Numbered from the stretch's first letter, positions 49,201 to 53,439 are shown. The stretch is 64,000 nucleotides of DNA from Congeria kusceri (GCA_027627225.1 CM051034.1:46315548-46379547), one strand, 5' to 3'. Notes: a model not told the origin generated them from the letters alone. Translations and numbers: made by a program.

Positions 49201-49425
49201 AGAACTAGTAACCAGAAATAAATATGAGAAGAAAATCAAACTTCAGTCGGGAAAAAAGGGAATTATATGAGGCCGAGGAAATGTTAATCCGGAATTTCAG
49301 TGGCTTCCCTGTAAAAAAAATGACTGTTTCGTTTTCAGGAGGAAGAGTCTCGAAGGAGAAGAACGTCGTCTGAAGCTGAGGGAGGAAAGGCTAAAAAGAG
49401 GAAATCAAGGGCGGATGACAACTGA
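19228..49425 (+). CDS. BRD8: BRD8, bromodomain subunit of the NuA4/TIP60 complex (complete, 20 coding exons)
   Basis: The product is predicted to be a nuclear reader of acetylated histones in the NuA4/TIP60 acetyltransferase complex. Join: 19228..19243, 19542..19635, 20006..20075, 22110..22159, 22613..22741, 24712..24792, 28139..28221, 30487..30593, 31333..31515, 32813..32918, 34681..34758, 35351..35517, 39596..39761, 41125..41192, 42344..42477, 42700..42780, 44183..44251, 44790..44967, 48247..48330, 49339..49425. The total is 2031 bases, 676 residues plus stop, with every phase joining in frame. The N-terminus (WSKKEKLSLASS, SGDQNWVSVSRAIKPFGE, PPDWFSQK) is diagnostic of BRD8. A coiled-coil-like charged region follows (about 95-175), then an acidic, serine-rich middle with psi-K-x-E sites (IKQE, LKEE), then a bromodomain (about 520-628). 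The protein is shorter than the roughly 950-residue human form because the middle is shorter. One intron appears to be GC-AG. Donor-seeded tandem repeats occupy five introns. Confidence 0.95.
19542..19635 (+). CDS. BRD8: BRD8 exon 2
   Basis: The acceptor is TTATTTGTAG|CTTATAG. It encodes KWSKKEKLSLASSVCRSGDQ then NW; the Trp codon is split TG|G over the donor GTAAAT. A second AG six bases on would shift the frame, so the first is used. Confidence 0.93.
20006..20075 (+). CDS. BRD8: BRD8 exon 3
   Basis: Follows TTTTCAG. It encodes VSVSRAIKPFGEANRPPDWF then SQK, almost identical to human BRD8. Donor AAG|GTAAAA, phase 0. Confidence 0.95.
20220..20262. mobile_element. Family P MITE fragment
   Basis: Only one end survives: TTAAGCCTGGTTTTCCCACG followed by ACACCTCA. 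BRD8 intron 3. Confidence 0.75.
20858..21080 (+). pseudogene. Degenerate hAT-type zinc-finger exon
   Basis: An ATG at about 20861 gives MSQRSLLDFGLSKSSGE, a leader typical of hAT-derived zinc-finger proteins. After a frame break the text continues VWLKQFDWFEYNAESKKMFC, the same W..F.W..Y....MFC pattern as at 5609. It breaks off before the second cysteine pair. It lies in BRD8 intron 3, sense orientation. It is likely a transposon remnant, not a BRD8 exon. Confidence 0.55.
21430..21800 (-). repeat. Dispersed repeat family B (copy 2, inverted)
   Basis: The reverse complement of 3340-3725. It contains CTACAACACTTGGATACTTA and its partner CTACAACACTCGGATACTTA, about 190 bp apart, and CCTGTCCGTCCGTCC at the left. 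BRD8 intron 3. Confidence 0.8.
21783..22090. repeat. Tandem duplication at the 3' end of BRD8 intron 3
   Basis: Two units of about 160 bp start GAAATGGGCTATCCAGCACC (about 21787 and 21946). They run through GGGCATGTGTGTTGATCAAA and TTTCTTTATCAATCTGAAC. The second stops about 18 bases before the exon 4 acceptor. Confidence 0.85.
22110..22159 (+). CDS. BRD8: BRD8 exon 4
   Basis: Follows CTGTTTCAG. It encodes NCALQYADLLEKAETP (human equivalent HCASQYSELLETTETP). Donor AA|GTAAGT. Confidence 0.93.
22613..22741 (+). CDS. BRD8: BRD8 exon 5
   Basis: Follows TTCTTGTAG. It encodes KRKRGEKGEREVVETPAVQI and then VRKLTIERLEELKQIIQQEQ, the start of the charged helical region. The donor CAA|GTAGGT has a hAT-like insertion 12 bases downstream, and its flank is repeated in the intron. 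Confidence 0.93.
22742..22753 (+). promoter_or_regulatory. BRD8 intron 5 donor-proximal segment
   Basis: The 12 bases GTAGGTTACAAC hold the 5' splice site and end in the target-site copy of the hAT-like element that begins at 22754. Confidence 0.85.
22754..23561. mobile_element. hAT-like MITE with perfect 8-bp target duplication in BRD8 intron 5
   Basis: The ends are TAGTGTCGGGACATCGG and CATTGTCCCATCACTA, imperfectly inverted. GTTACAAC flanks both sides (22746-22753 and 23562-23569). The 808-bp body contains recurring ATCGGTT/ATCGATAATCG motifs and no open frame. The left target copy is part of the intron's donor region, so the element entered 12 bases from the exon 5 splice site. Confidence 0.88.
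23562..23785 (+). repeat. Donor-flank tandem repeat of BRD8 exon 5
   Basis: The intron start GTAGGTTACAACTACATTTA (reassembled across the MITE) is followed by diverged copies. At about 23630 there is AATTAGGTTACATTTAAAT. At 23697 there is CAAGTAGGTTACGGCTACAT, with CAA|GTAGGT as in the true donor. At 23770 there is ACGTAGGTTGTGGCTGCAT. The spacing is about 65-75 bases. The array must predate the MITE that split its first unit. Confidence 0.75.
23786..24711. other. BRD8 intron 5, rest
   Basis: AT-rich sequence with no recognised repeat or RNA. Confidence 0.6.
24712..24792 (+). CDS. BRD8: BRD8 exon 6
   Basis: Follows TTTTGCAG. It encodes QLKKEVEALNSGKYDDQLDE then MWNNIQ, which parallels human LKRDAELIQAGHMDSRLDEL. 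Donor GC|GTATGT. Confidence 0.92.
25240..26715 (+). repeat. Molluscan-type dispersed repeat with internal ~155-bp units
   Basis: It starts CTAACCTGAGCACAACGTGA and ends GGTGAGCGACCAAGGGCCTT followed by ATGGCCCTCTTGTTA. Inside are about eight to nine diverged units marked by CACTCTAGAGGCCACATT, CATGAAACTTGCTCAGAACA and TCATGTGGGGTCAAA. Start and end motifs of this kind are common in bivalve genomes. It lies in BRD8 intron 6. A tail fragment of the same family is at about 30632-30692. Confidence 0.85.
26716..28138. other. BRD8 intron 6, right part
   Basis: No recognised gene. An AT-rich half is followed by a slightly GC-richer stretch (27300-27900) that may be an unrecognised element. The motif GGGCATTTAATGTTAAAATT/GGGCGTTTAATGCTTGCT is repeated just before exon 7 (about 28000-28110). 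Confidence 0.5.
28139..28221 (+). CDS. BRD8: BRD8 exon 7
   Basis: Follows TTGTGTAG. It encodes a highly charged helix (EKKAAEEKQREEERKLAEEI). Donor CAAG|GTGTGT. A family D dispersed repeat begins about 18 bases downstream. Confidence 0.9.
28239..28465 (+). repeat. Dispersed repeat family D (copy 1, short)
   Basis: It shares TCCAACAGTTTTCAT, AAACTTGATATTTTAAAGAT and GGGGCGTAACTGTTTTACAA with 41227-41696. It begins about 18 bases after the exon 7 donor, in the sense orientation. Confidence 0.8.
28519..29019. mobile_element. MITE with AGGGACTTGTTCACAG ends carrying a tRNA-like insert
   Basis: The left end AAGGGACTTGTTCACAGATTG is inverted at the right as CAATCTGTGAACAGGTCCCTT (about 19 of 21). 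The 500-bp body carries a tRNA-like sequence and poly-A tract at 28630-28726. A shorter relative is at 60373-60460. Confidence 0.75.
28655..28726 (-). tRNA. tRNA-like sequence (pseudogene or SINE head)
   Basis: On the minus strand it has box A TGGCCAAGCGGT, box B GGTTCGAACCC and a perfect T-stem (CCGGG/CCCGG). TTT sits at the anticodon position. The acceptor stem (GCTGGAA with TGAGACC) and anticodon stem do not pair, so it is not a functional tRNA. Directly downstream on the minus strand lie two T-runs that would act as Pol III terminators, so it could still be transcribed. Confidence 0.6.
29425..29486. mobile_element. Minimal 62-bp palindrome of family P
   Basis: GGCGCGTCGTGAGAAAACTG runs into CTTAATGCATTAAG and then the inverted end CAGTTTTCCCACGACGCGCC. 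Only the two terminal arms remain, joined back to back. It is a near-perfect hairpin in BRD8 intron 7. Confidence 0.9.
30212..30464. mobile_element. Palindromic MITE, family P
   Basis: The ends are TATGAGGCGCGTCGTTGG and CCCACGACGCGCCTCA. Internal parts include ATTAGCCTGTGCGGACTGCA and CTTGAAACAGAAAATAGCAT. It ends about 22 bases before BRD8 exon 8. Confidence 0.93.
30487..30593 (+). CDS. BRD8: BRD8 exon 8
   Basis: Follows TATTTTCAG. It encodes MRRMSGIQRTSSTFSSMSEM then DESTQDSVLETVNVE. Donor GAG|GTTTGT, phase 0. This Ser/Thr-rich section is not strongly conserved with vertebrates, but the frame and both splice sites fit. Confidence 0.88.
30893..31033. repeat. 71-bp tandem duplication
   Basis: GTTAATGTTCGGCAAGTTGC and the next about 50 bases (to TTCTTATGGTTG) occur twice with almost no differences. 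BRD8 intron 8. Confidence 0.95.
31217..31360 (+). repeat. Duplicated 3' splice site region of BRD8 exon 9
   Basis: ATATTTCTTCTGACTTGCAC, then ACAG|ACAATGGACGATGAG (junction at 31239/31240), copies the true acceptor CTTCTGTTTTGCACTCAG|ACGACAGATGATGAG (31332/31333) at a spacing of 93 bases. Reading on from the upstream copy meets TAA before the real exon, so it is a decoy or a failed exon extension. Confidence 0.75.
31333..31515 (+). CDS. BRD8: BRD8 exon 9
   Basis: Follows TTTGCACTCAG. 61 codons with TTPNSAMSTAASLVHMMLQS, comparable to the segment of human BRD8 that ends in SRLLEAGP. Donor AAT|GTATGT. The acceptor region is duplicated 93 bases upstream (31240). Confidence 0.85.
32288..32536. 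mobile_element. Palindromic MITE, family P
   Basis: It starts ATGAGGCGCATTGTGGGAAA and ends GACCGGTTTTCCCACG. The terminal GACGCGCCTCAT of the right arm is missing. BRD8 intron 9. Confidence 0.92.
32813..32918 (+). CDS. BRD8: BRD8 exon 10 (GC donor)
   Basis: Follows TTTGATTTAG. It encodes DVEAEQSQKQLSTNQNVDIL and then TDHPEEHMIVDSEIT. The only donor that keeps frame with exon 11 is ACAG|GCCAGT, a GC-AG intron. The nearest GT, six bases into the intron, would give a stop at once in exon 11. Confidence 0.78.
32933..33900 (+). repeat. Dispersed repeat family C (expanded copy)
   Basis: The left part matches 6790-7080 in order. The right boundary, TCAAGTTCTGCATCTGTTGA, matches TTGATTTCTGCATCAATTCA there. 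Between them sits the minisatellite at 33196-33856. BRD8 intron 10, starting shortly after exon 10. Confidence 0.75.
33196..33856. repeat. 31-bp minisatellite, about 21 copies
   Basis: The unit is CATGCACCAAAAATGAGTAC + ATTGCAATTGG. Copies differ mainly in the A-run (AGAAATG, AAAATG, AAAAATG), giving units of 30-33 bases. Both strands stay open over long stretches, but no protein is implied. Confidence 0.95.
33920..33940 (+). promoter_or_regulatory. Juxtaposed acceptor-donor (possible recursive splice point)
   Basis: TTTGTCTGCAG|GTAAGATT (junction 33930/33931) joins a good 3' splice site directly to a good 5' splice site, as in zero-length recursive splice points. It lies in BRD8 intron 10, which uses a weak GC donor. 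No function is shown. Confidence 0.35.
34681..34758 (+). CDS. BRD8: BRD8 exon 11
   Basis: Follows ACTGTTTCAG. It encodes EDTEVMVEHELEQDVKIKQE then IPMDE. IKQE fits the psi-K-x-E SUMO consensus, as in human BRD8 where several such sites occur. Donor GAAC|GTGAGT. A family P MITE starts about 21 bases downstream. Confidence 0.88.
34780..35044. mobile_element. Palindromic MITE, family P (near full length)
   Basis: The ends TATGAGGCGTGTCGTGGG and CCCACGCCACGCCTCATA enclose the inverted core (TTAGCCTGTGCAGTCCGCAC then AGGCTAATCC). It starts about 21 bases after the exon 11 donor. Confidence 0.94.
35351..35517 (+). CDS. BRD8: BRD8 exon 12
   Basis: Follows CCTTTTTCAG. It encodes IEIDASHIKEEIVECDHMVV, an acidic run, then SDPNTPSKVTPIKLEL. 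Donor TTG|GTAGGA. The last 39 exon bases plus the start of the intron form the unit of the 71-bp array that follows. Confidence 0.88.
35478..38868 (+). repeat. 71-bp array containing the BRD8 exon 12 splice donor, about 48 copies
   Basis: Each unit holds AACACACCCAGTAAAGTGAC + ACCAATCAAGTTAGAATTG | GTAGGAACTCTTGGAGTTAT + TCTATCCTTGGG. The first unit begins inside coding exon 12, so its left half is coding (NTPSKVTPIKLEL) and every later copy is intronic. Most copies keep TTG|GTAGGA. Reading into the intron gives a stop (TGA) about 17 codons on. The copies are highly similar, so the expansion or homogenisation is recent. Confidence 0.95.
38869..39595. other. BRD8 intron 12, right part
   Basis: AT-rich sequence with no recognised repeat or gene. 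Confidence 0.6.
39596..39761 (+). CDS. BRD8: BRD8 exon 13
   Basis: Follows GCATTGTAG. It encodes SSVEETVETTEVPLASSFVN, an LKEE SUMO-like site, then SPASSISSRMSESGSKSGSR and KGK. Donor AAAG|GTAATT. The last 72 bases are repeated three more times downstream in what must be intron. Confidence 0.88.
39690..39978 (+). repeat. 72-bp coding-derived array at BRD8 exon 13, 4 copies
   Basis: Copy 1 is the end of exon 13 (SASSISSRMSESGSKS-like, SRKGKG). Copies 2-4 follow with junctions AAAG|GTTATT (39834), AAAG|GCAATT (39906) and AAAG|GTAGTC (39978). Copy 2 is 73 bases long; the extra base shifts the frame, and the exon frame stops at 39797-39799. Copies 3 and 4 keep an open but shifted frame. Only the first donor (39761) gives a full protein. 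Confidence 0.9.
39979..40655. other. BRD8 intron 13, unassigned
   Basis: No recognised gene. Short CACGTG and TGACGTCA-like motifs occur, but I attach no function to them. Confidence 0.55.
40656..40820. mobile_element. Foldback element with ~59-bp inverted arms
   Basis: TAATTGACGGGTAACTGTTG at the left is inverted as CAACAGTTACCAGTCAATTA at the right, with about 59 bases per arm and few mismatches. The loop is about 47 bases. Each arm contains its own hairpin GTTGGTTATTGC-GGTAATAACCAAC. Confidence 0.9.
41125..41192 (+). CDS. BRD8: BRD8 exon 14
   Basis: Follows AATTCCCAG. It encodes the basic segment GRQSSGTRRGSFRSTRKSTG. Donor GCT|GTAAGT, phase 0. A family D repeat begins about 35 bases downstream. 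Confidence 0.87.
41227..41696 (+). repeat. Dispersed repeat family D (longer copy)
   Basis: It starts near TGGTCTGTCGGTCGG, with two to three internal units (CCAACAGTTTTCATCCTATT, GGCCAAAATATCTC, AGAGTTATGGCCCTTC), and ends TTTACAAACTGCTCTTGTTA. It begins about 35 bases after the exon 14 donor, sense orientation. It resembles the 25240 repeat in layout but not in sequence. Confidence 0.82.
41840..42049. repeat. 42-bp minisatellite, 5 identical copies
   Basis: The unit starts CTTAATGCAAGTAGTACCTC and ends CTAACATATTTTA. Five copies without visible differences, in BRD8 intron 14. Confidence 0.97.
42344..42477 (+). CDS. BRD8: BRD8 exon 15
   Basis: Follows ATGACCCCAG. It encodes DDLSSRPSDIETSDDDGDSS, then MATVSESIPNSPHSSH. 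The ESIPNSP stretch parallels human DSIPSSPASSQ just before the bromodomain. Donor TG|GTAACT. Confidence 0.92.
42700..42780 (+). CDS. BRD8: BRD8 exon 16 (bromodomain start)
   Basis: Follows ATCTCAAG. It encodes SDTEDDKAYKAWKKTIMVVW then RGIANH, the first helix (alpha-Z) of the bromodomain. Donor CAA|GTAGGT. A second donor-like CAA|GTGAGT lies 45 bases on. Confidence 0.93.
42769..42872 (+). repeat. 45-bp duplication of the BRD8 exon 16 end and donor
   Basis: CGCAAATCACAA|GTAGGTCCCC, then CTTCATTCTTCACAAAGTCTG, is followed by GCGAATCACAA|GTGAGTGGCC and TTTGCTCTTCACAAAGTCTG. The second junction (42825/42826) is closer to the consensus than the real one, but its use would place TAG right after the AAG codon. 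Confidence 0.88.
42891..43551. mobile_element. hAT-like element with a family P MITE nested in it
   Basis: The ends CAGGGGGGCCACCGA.. and TTTCAGTGGCCACCCTG are inverted. TGCTT flanks both sides (42886-42890 and 43552-43556). The body has repeated AATCAGGGAAATATCAGG. The MITE at 42919-43127 interrupts its left part. A relative is at 48919-49312. Confidence 0.7.
42919..43127. mobile_element. Palindromic MITE, family P (nested, left arm deleted)
   Basis: It starts GCGTCGTGGGAAAACCGG and jumps from GCATGTGC straight to ACTTTCCGCCTACAG, so the left core is lost. The right arm is intact to GGTTTTCTCATGACGCGCC. Confidence 0.9.
43640..44175. repeat. Degenerate ~28-34-bp repeat before BRD8 exon 17
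   Basis: About 17 diverged units of AATATGTAGCACTTCATTCA + GCTGTTCATTAA (variants TATGTAACACTTCCTTTGGA + TGTT). It runs almost to the acceptor and supplies its pyrimidine tract (ACTTCCTTTCAG), which looks like one further unit. Confidence 0.85.
44183..44251 (+). CDS. BRD8: BRD8 exon 17 (bromodomain ZA loop)
   Basis: Follows CTTCCTTTCAG. It encodes YASVFLHPVKDDFAPGYSAV then VKR, the ZA loop of the acetyl-lysine pocket. The APGY motif is shared with human BRD8. Donor CG|GTATGT. Confidence 0.95.
44351..44613. mobile_element. Palindromic MITE, family P (full length)
   Basis: The ends are TATGAGGCGCGTCGTGGG and CCCACGATGCGCCTCATA, with both inverted cores (CAGTCCGCACAAGCTGATCC; TGCGGATTGCACAGGCTAAT) present. 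BRD8 intron 17. Confidence 0.95.
44790..44967 (+). CDS. BRD8: BRD8 exon 18 (bromodomain helices A-C)
   Basis: Follows TTTTTTCAG. It encodes PKDLTIIKRHIENGTIRTTA, EFQRDMMLMFTNAIMYNNAN and HDVYRMATEMYNDVMEQIE. MYNNANHDVY holds the asparagine that binds acetyl-lysine. Donor GAG|GTATGT, phase 0. The last 32 exon bases with the donor are amplified about 19-fold downstream. Confidence 0.95.
44935..45772 (+). repeat. 43-bp array containing the BRD8 exon 18 splice donor, about 19 copies
   Basis: The unit is GAAATGTACAATTATGTCAT + GGAACAAATTGAG | GTATGTAACA. The first copy is the end of exon 18 (EMYNDVMEQIE). About 19 further GAG|GTATGT (two GTATGA) junctions follow at 43-base steps, nearly all identical to the real donor. 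Because 43 is not a multiple of three, reading through gives TGA within about 15 codons. Confidence 0.96.
45901..45942 (+). other. Possible cryptic alternative last exon of BRD8
   Basis: A strong acceptor (TTTTTTTTTTACCAG) precedes GAA GTT ATA TGC .. ending in TGA, in phase with exon 18. It would replace the final 56 residues with 13 others. No poly(A) signal was clearly placed close by, and it may be fortuitous. Confidence 0.25.
45972..46915. mobile_element. MITE with a 24-bp minisatellite inside
   Basis: The left end AGGTCCGTATTCACCAACCC + ATTCTTAGACTTAAG is inverted at the right (ATTAAGTCTAAGAATGGTTT + AGTCAATGCGGGCCC). The inside, 46006-46725, is about 30 copies of AGACTTAAGAATAAAGAATA + GACTT. 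The repeat unit derives from the inner part of the terminal inverted repeat. Confidence 0.88.
46910..47606. mobile_element. MITE with a 42-bp minisatellite inside
   Basis: The left end GGTATTCACAAAGCTCCTAC is inverted at the right as ATAGGAGCTTTGTGAATACG. Inside, 47027-47528 is 12 copies of GAAATATCTAAGCAATATGT + ACAAAGACCTATACATGAAACT. The unit is 14 codons long, so several frames are open, but nothing indicates a protein. Confidence 0.9.
47607..47880. mobile_element. Third abutting MITE of the same kind, without an array
   Basis: GGTATTCGCGAAGCATCTTA at the left; the right end TTCATGTTTTGTGAATACCA is the partner terminus. GGGCCCAGGG-like sequence marks each junction between the three MITEs. 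Confidence 0.75.
47926..48172. repeat. 32-bp minisatellite, 7 copies, before BRD8 exon 19
   Basis: The unit is AAAATATCTACCAATGAAAA + TGCTTGTCACAC, with some units extended by ATGGAT. It may lie inside a fourth element starting GACTATGAAAGTTCTCAATC (about 47883). Confidence 0.88.
48247..48330 (+). CDS. BRD8: BRD8 exon 19
   Basis: Follows CTGTATTGCAG. It encodes QYASTQLMLQNTEAKLLRPT, the end of the last bromodomain helix (human QFLATQLIMQTSES). Donor AAG|GTACGT. Confidence 0.94.
48919..49312. mobile_element. Element related to the hAT-like one at 42891
   Basis: It ends GAATTTCAGTGGCTTCCCTG; the left end CAGTGTCATCGACAGTGGAAA is a diverged partner. The inside has GGAATCTGAC and AACAAATAAGGAAA-like text. 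BRD8 intron 19. Confidence 0.5.
49339..49425 (+). CDS. BRD8: BRD8 exon 20 (terminal)
   Basis: Follows CGTTTTCAG. 28 codons of a basic tail (EEESRRRRTSSEAEGGKAKK then RKSRADDN), ending in TGA. It is likely to hold a nuclear localisation signal. Confidence 0.92.
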   Translation, partial: EEESRRRRTSSEAEGGKAKKRKSRADDN

Positions 49426-50251
49426 ATGAAGACAACTCTGGGGTTGAAAAAGACTTGCAAAGAAGACTTAAAAGACTGTATCTTAAAGGGCAGACAATAA
49501 CCGAAGAAAGGAATTAATGGTGGACATAGAATAGAAAATAAGAAATAAAGGGCAGACAGTAACTGCACGGAGGAATAAAGGGCGGACATAGAACAGAAAA
49601 TAAGAGATAAAGGGTAGACAGTTACTAAAGGGAGGAAATTGAGGGTGATCAAAGAACTGAAAATAAGAAATAAATGATGAACAAAGAACTGAAAATAAGA
49701 AATAAGGGGCATACAGCTACTGAAGGGAGGAAATAAAGGGTGGACAAAGAGAATAAGAAATCAGGGGTGCGATTCTTTCTCTGCTCAACTGATTTCCGCC
49801 TATTGAACACTATACTTTATATACAAATAGTGCTTAAATTTTCTCTCTATGTTTTAAAATGCCGTGTTTTTGTGTCAACCCTTTGAGGTTGGTAGGGTAA
49901 TTTGCTCCCTTGATGTGTTTCTGAAATCACAGTCTTGGGGGGAAAAAATGAAAGGAAGAAAAAATGGCACATGAGAATATAAAGGGCATAGCAGAATTAT
50001 TGAGTGGTAACTGACATCATAATGTGTTAAAAGACACCGCATGTTGGTGAAAATGTACAGAAAATGAAAATGGCAATATGCATAAAACCAGAGAAGCTTG
50101 TACTGATTTATATACAAGTTCATAGGAAGCAGGGAAAATCATGGTGAAGTTTGGTTTGGAAGTGCCTTTAAAGTGGTCCAAATGTATTTTTTATTGTTAT
50201 TGAAGGCTGCATGCTTGTAATAACCAAGTAATATGTGGTTGGTAGTTGGTG
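49426..50251 (+). other. BRD8 3' UTR and downstream flank
   Basis: After the stop, 49480-49770 is a diverged tandem repeat of roughly 50-60 bases (AAATAAGAAATAAAGGGCAG, AGGGCGGACATAGAACAGAA). It supplies several AATAAA hexamers. I cannot tell which poly(A) site is used. Confidence 0.6.
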
Positions 50252-50590
50252 TAAGGCATAAAATAAATATGTTTGTTTCAGGTTACATGCCCAAACAAAT
50301 TAGGGTAGGTAGGTCGGGATTTTTTTTTTGTACTGTTTTTATTTGGTAAATGGTCAACTTGAAGATTCTTAAACTGAATATATATTCAAAACATATCAGT
50401 AATATTATTAAACATTGTTTAAAAGTGGATGCTTTCAAAACAAAACACTTATTTATCCAAACACATTTAATTATTGAAAAAAGGTAAATAAAACAAAAAA
50501 TCTGACAAACTCAATAAATGTTCTAGGGTCGGGGCATTTTTAATGATAGGTCGGGTAACCTGAAACAAACATATTTTTATTACGCCTAAT
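50252..50590. mobile_element. MITE with TATGTTTGTTTCAGGTTAC ends
   Basis: TAAGGCATAAAATAAATATG + TTTGTTTCAGGTTAC at the left is inverted at the right (GTAACCTGAAACAAACATAT + TTTTATTACGCCTAA). The 340-bp body is AT-rich, with GTAGGTCGGG near each end. Confidence 0.88.
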
Positions 50591-51537
50591 TACAGAAAAG
50601 TTACATGAACGAAACAAATTTCATTCTTTATTGTCAGAGATCAAAGTAAATACAACATTCATTGCATTTCTGTTGACTAACACCACATGCCCCTGCACAA
50701 AACTTTATGGGAGATGTACAAGAAATTCTATTTCATTTTTGCAAATAATATGTAAATATGCTGTTATTTGTGGCTGAAAGCTTAATAGAAGGCATTGATG
50801 ACTGATAAACAGCTGGAGTCAGCCAGGTGTACAAATATTGGTATTTTGCTGTCAGTTGTTGCAAAAACATCAAAAATTGCTGCTAACATAGGAAGCAACA
50901 CTATGTTGGGGCTATGAAATATAAACAAATACTGTTAGTCAAATTTCCTCTGAAAGTATTAAAATTAGCTTCATTTTCAAATATTGTCAGAAAATGTAGT
51001 AGCCAATTATAAATTTTAGTAGCCAGTGACTATTTTGGCTACTGGTTGTGCTAACTTAGAAACAGAATAGTCCACATTAGAAACAGAATAGTCCACATTA
51101 GAAACAGAATAGTCCACATTTGCAACATTAATTACCTTCTGCAAATTTTAAACTGAAACGTGGTTGTTGTTCAAAATAATACCACTACACTTACATTAAT
51201 GCTGGTAATATATATATTTTACTCTTATTACATGATTTAAAGCAAGCTGAGTTATAATAACAGGGATACAAATGTAACCTTCATGGAAGATCGCAACAAT
51301 AGAAAGTAGGGGTGTTAACTTTGTGAGGACGCGTCATTCTCTGATATGAACATTATTTTATCAAACATGTCGAACTTATATGCTGATTTATAACGGTACA
51401 TACAATGCATGTACAGTGCAGATCATTTTGTATGCTTATTGATGAATAAAATGACAAAAGGAAGCAAAAAATCGACTTCAGTTATCTTTATTACGCTAAA
51501 GATTACCACCCTGAAACTCTGTAGGGTCTGCGACTAC
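50591..51537. other. Intergenic DNA between BRD8 and CRIP1
   Basis: No gene recognised. A 21-bp unit (TTAGAAACAGAATAGTCCAC + A) is repeated three times at 51055-51121. Confidence 0.6.
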
Positions 51538-51967
51538 TCAGTCCCGGATATGAATGCAGATATTTTAGCAAGAGAGCTAAGACAGGTCAGACCCGGATAT
51601 GAATAAGATATTTTAGGAAGACAGCTAAGACAGGTCAGTCATGGATATGAATACAGCTATTTTAGCAAGAGAGCTAAGACAGGTCAGACCCGGATATGAA
51701 TGCAGATATTTTAGCAAGAGAACTAAGACAGGTCAGTCCCGGATATTAATACAGACATTTTAGCAAGAGAGCTACGATAAGTCAGTGCCGGATATGAATA
51801 CAGACATTTTAGCAAGAGAGCTAAGACAGGTCAGTCCCGGATATGAATGCAGAACTATGACAGCTCAGTCCCGGGTATGAATACAGATATTTTAGCAAGA
51901 GAACTAATAGGGTCAGTCCCGGATATGAATAAGCTATTTTAGCGAGAGAACTAAGACAGGACAGTAC
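51538..51967. repeat. ~50-bp minisatellite, left part
   Basis: The unit is CAGTCCCGGATATGAATACA + GATATTTTAGCAAGAGAGCT + AAGACAGGT, about eight diverged copies. It resumes at 54283-54370, so the sequence between is an insertion. Confidence 0.88.
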
Positions 51968-52299
51968 CCACTAGCGGATCCAGGGGGGTGCGCCCCCTAA
52001 AACTCCCGGACAATACATACATGAGCATATAGAACATATATAAAATATGCTAAAAAAAATTCCTCGCTTCGCTCGCTCACTTTTCTCAAATATACACACA
52101 ATAGCTGCAGTCAAGTCAATTCAATACTTCAATATTAATCATCAGAGGCCACCGGCCCAACATATATAACATACATTTACATATCATTGACATATGTAAG
52201 AGATGTGTCTACATATACACAATTACAATATCTGTTTACTGTTTTATCTGTTAATTTCTTGTAGCAAATGATATACATAGAGTGTAAGTTTGCTTAACA

Positions 52300-52840
52300 T
52301 ATCATCATTTCTCGTTTTCATAATTTCATAAAAGTCGATCATCTTTGAACCACCAGAATACCAATTATACAGAAAATTGTTTTGAATTGCTTCATTCTTT
52401 TTACAAATAAAGAAAGCATGATATTCACAATCAAGTAATGTTACATTATTATTGAATTGACAAAAGATGCATACACGTTCTTCTCTAGGAACCTGGTGAT
52501 GTCTTCCAGTTTCAATACATGTAGTTAATTTATTGTTACAACATCGAAATCTGCAAAATGCTCTTTTATATTTAAGCCGGTATATCTAATAATAAATATC
52601 GTTCGACATTTAATAACGTTTTAAAATTTGTGTAGTGAAAACATCGACTGGAATTTTTTGTATTGTCGAACCAGTTTTGTGTATAACAATTGATAAGCCT
52701 TTGTTTAAACATAAGTATTTAATAAAATGTTTACATCCCCAACTTCTTGAAAAATCCACACATAAGTAAATAACATATTTTTAACTTTTGTAGCCCAGCA
52801 AATTCGTCCTACTTCATCTAAAGCAGTCTTCCACATTCTC
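52300..52840 (-). pseudogene. LINE reverse-transcriptase C-terminal remnant
   Basis: Minus-strand pieces read DEVGRICWATKVKNMLFTYV with WIFQEVGDVNILLN, then FCRFRCCNNKLTTCIETGRH, VPREERVCIFCQFN and DCEYHAFFIC. This order (GIGN/VGD motif, ETGRH..VPREERVC.FC, DEYHFLF.C) is that of the region after the RT domain in molluscan non-LTR elements. Frame breaks lie between the pieces. Confidence 0.7.
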
Positions 52841-52916
52841 CTAAAACCATACATGTATTTGTACACCTATTAACAAATAAATGTTTTCTGCAGAAATCAT
52901 TTTGTACAAATTCTAA

Positions 52917-53439
52917 ACATAACCGACCTAGCATGCCCCGTGGTAGCGGCGCGAAAACATAACCGACCTAGCATGCCCCGTGGTAGCGGCGCGAAAACAT
53001 AACCGACCTAGCATGCCCCGTGGTAGAGGCGCGAAAACATAACCGACCTAGCATGCCCCGTGGTAGCGGCGCTAAAACATAACCGACCTAGCATGCCCCG
53101 TGGTAGAGGCGCGAAAACATAACCGACCTAGCATGCCCCGTGGTAGCGGCGCTAAAACATAACCGACCTAGCATGCCCCGTGGTAGCGGCGCTAAAACAT
53201 AACCGACCTAGCATGCCCCGTGGTAGCGGCGCGAAAACATAACCGACCTAGCATGCCCCGTGGTAGCGGCGCGAAAACATAACCGACCTAGCATGCCCCT
53301 TGGTAGCGGCGCTAAAACATAACCGACCTAGCATGCCCCGTGGTAGAGGCGCTAAAACATAACCGACCTAGCATGCCCCGTGGTAGAGGCGCGAAAACAT
53401 AACCGACCTAGCATGCCCCGTGGTAGCGGCGCTAAAAAT
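52917..53439. repeat. 40-bp CpG-rich minisatellite, 13 copies
   Basis: The unit is AACCGACCTAGCATGCCCCG + TGGTAGCGGCGCGAAAACAT. Differences are limited to G/A in AGCGGC and G/T in GCGAAA, which recur in different combinations. It lies inside the 51968-54284 insertion and is far GC-richer than its surroundings. Confidence 0.97.

Noticed and set aside
52917..53439. Possible CRISPR array (regular 40-bp repeats)
   Set aside because: There are no variable spacers and no cas genes, and the DNA is eukaryotic.
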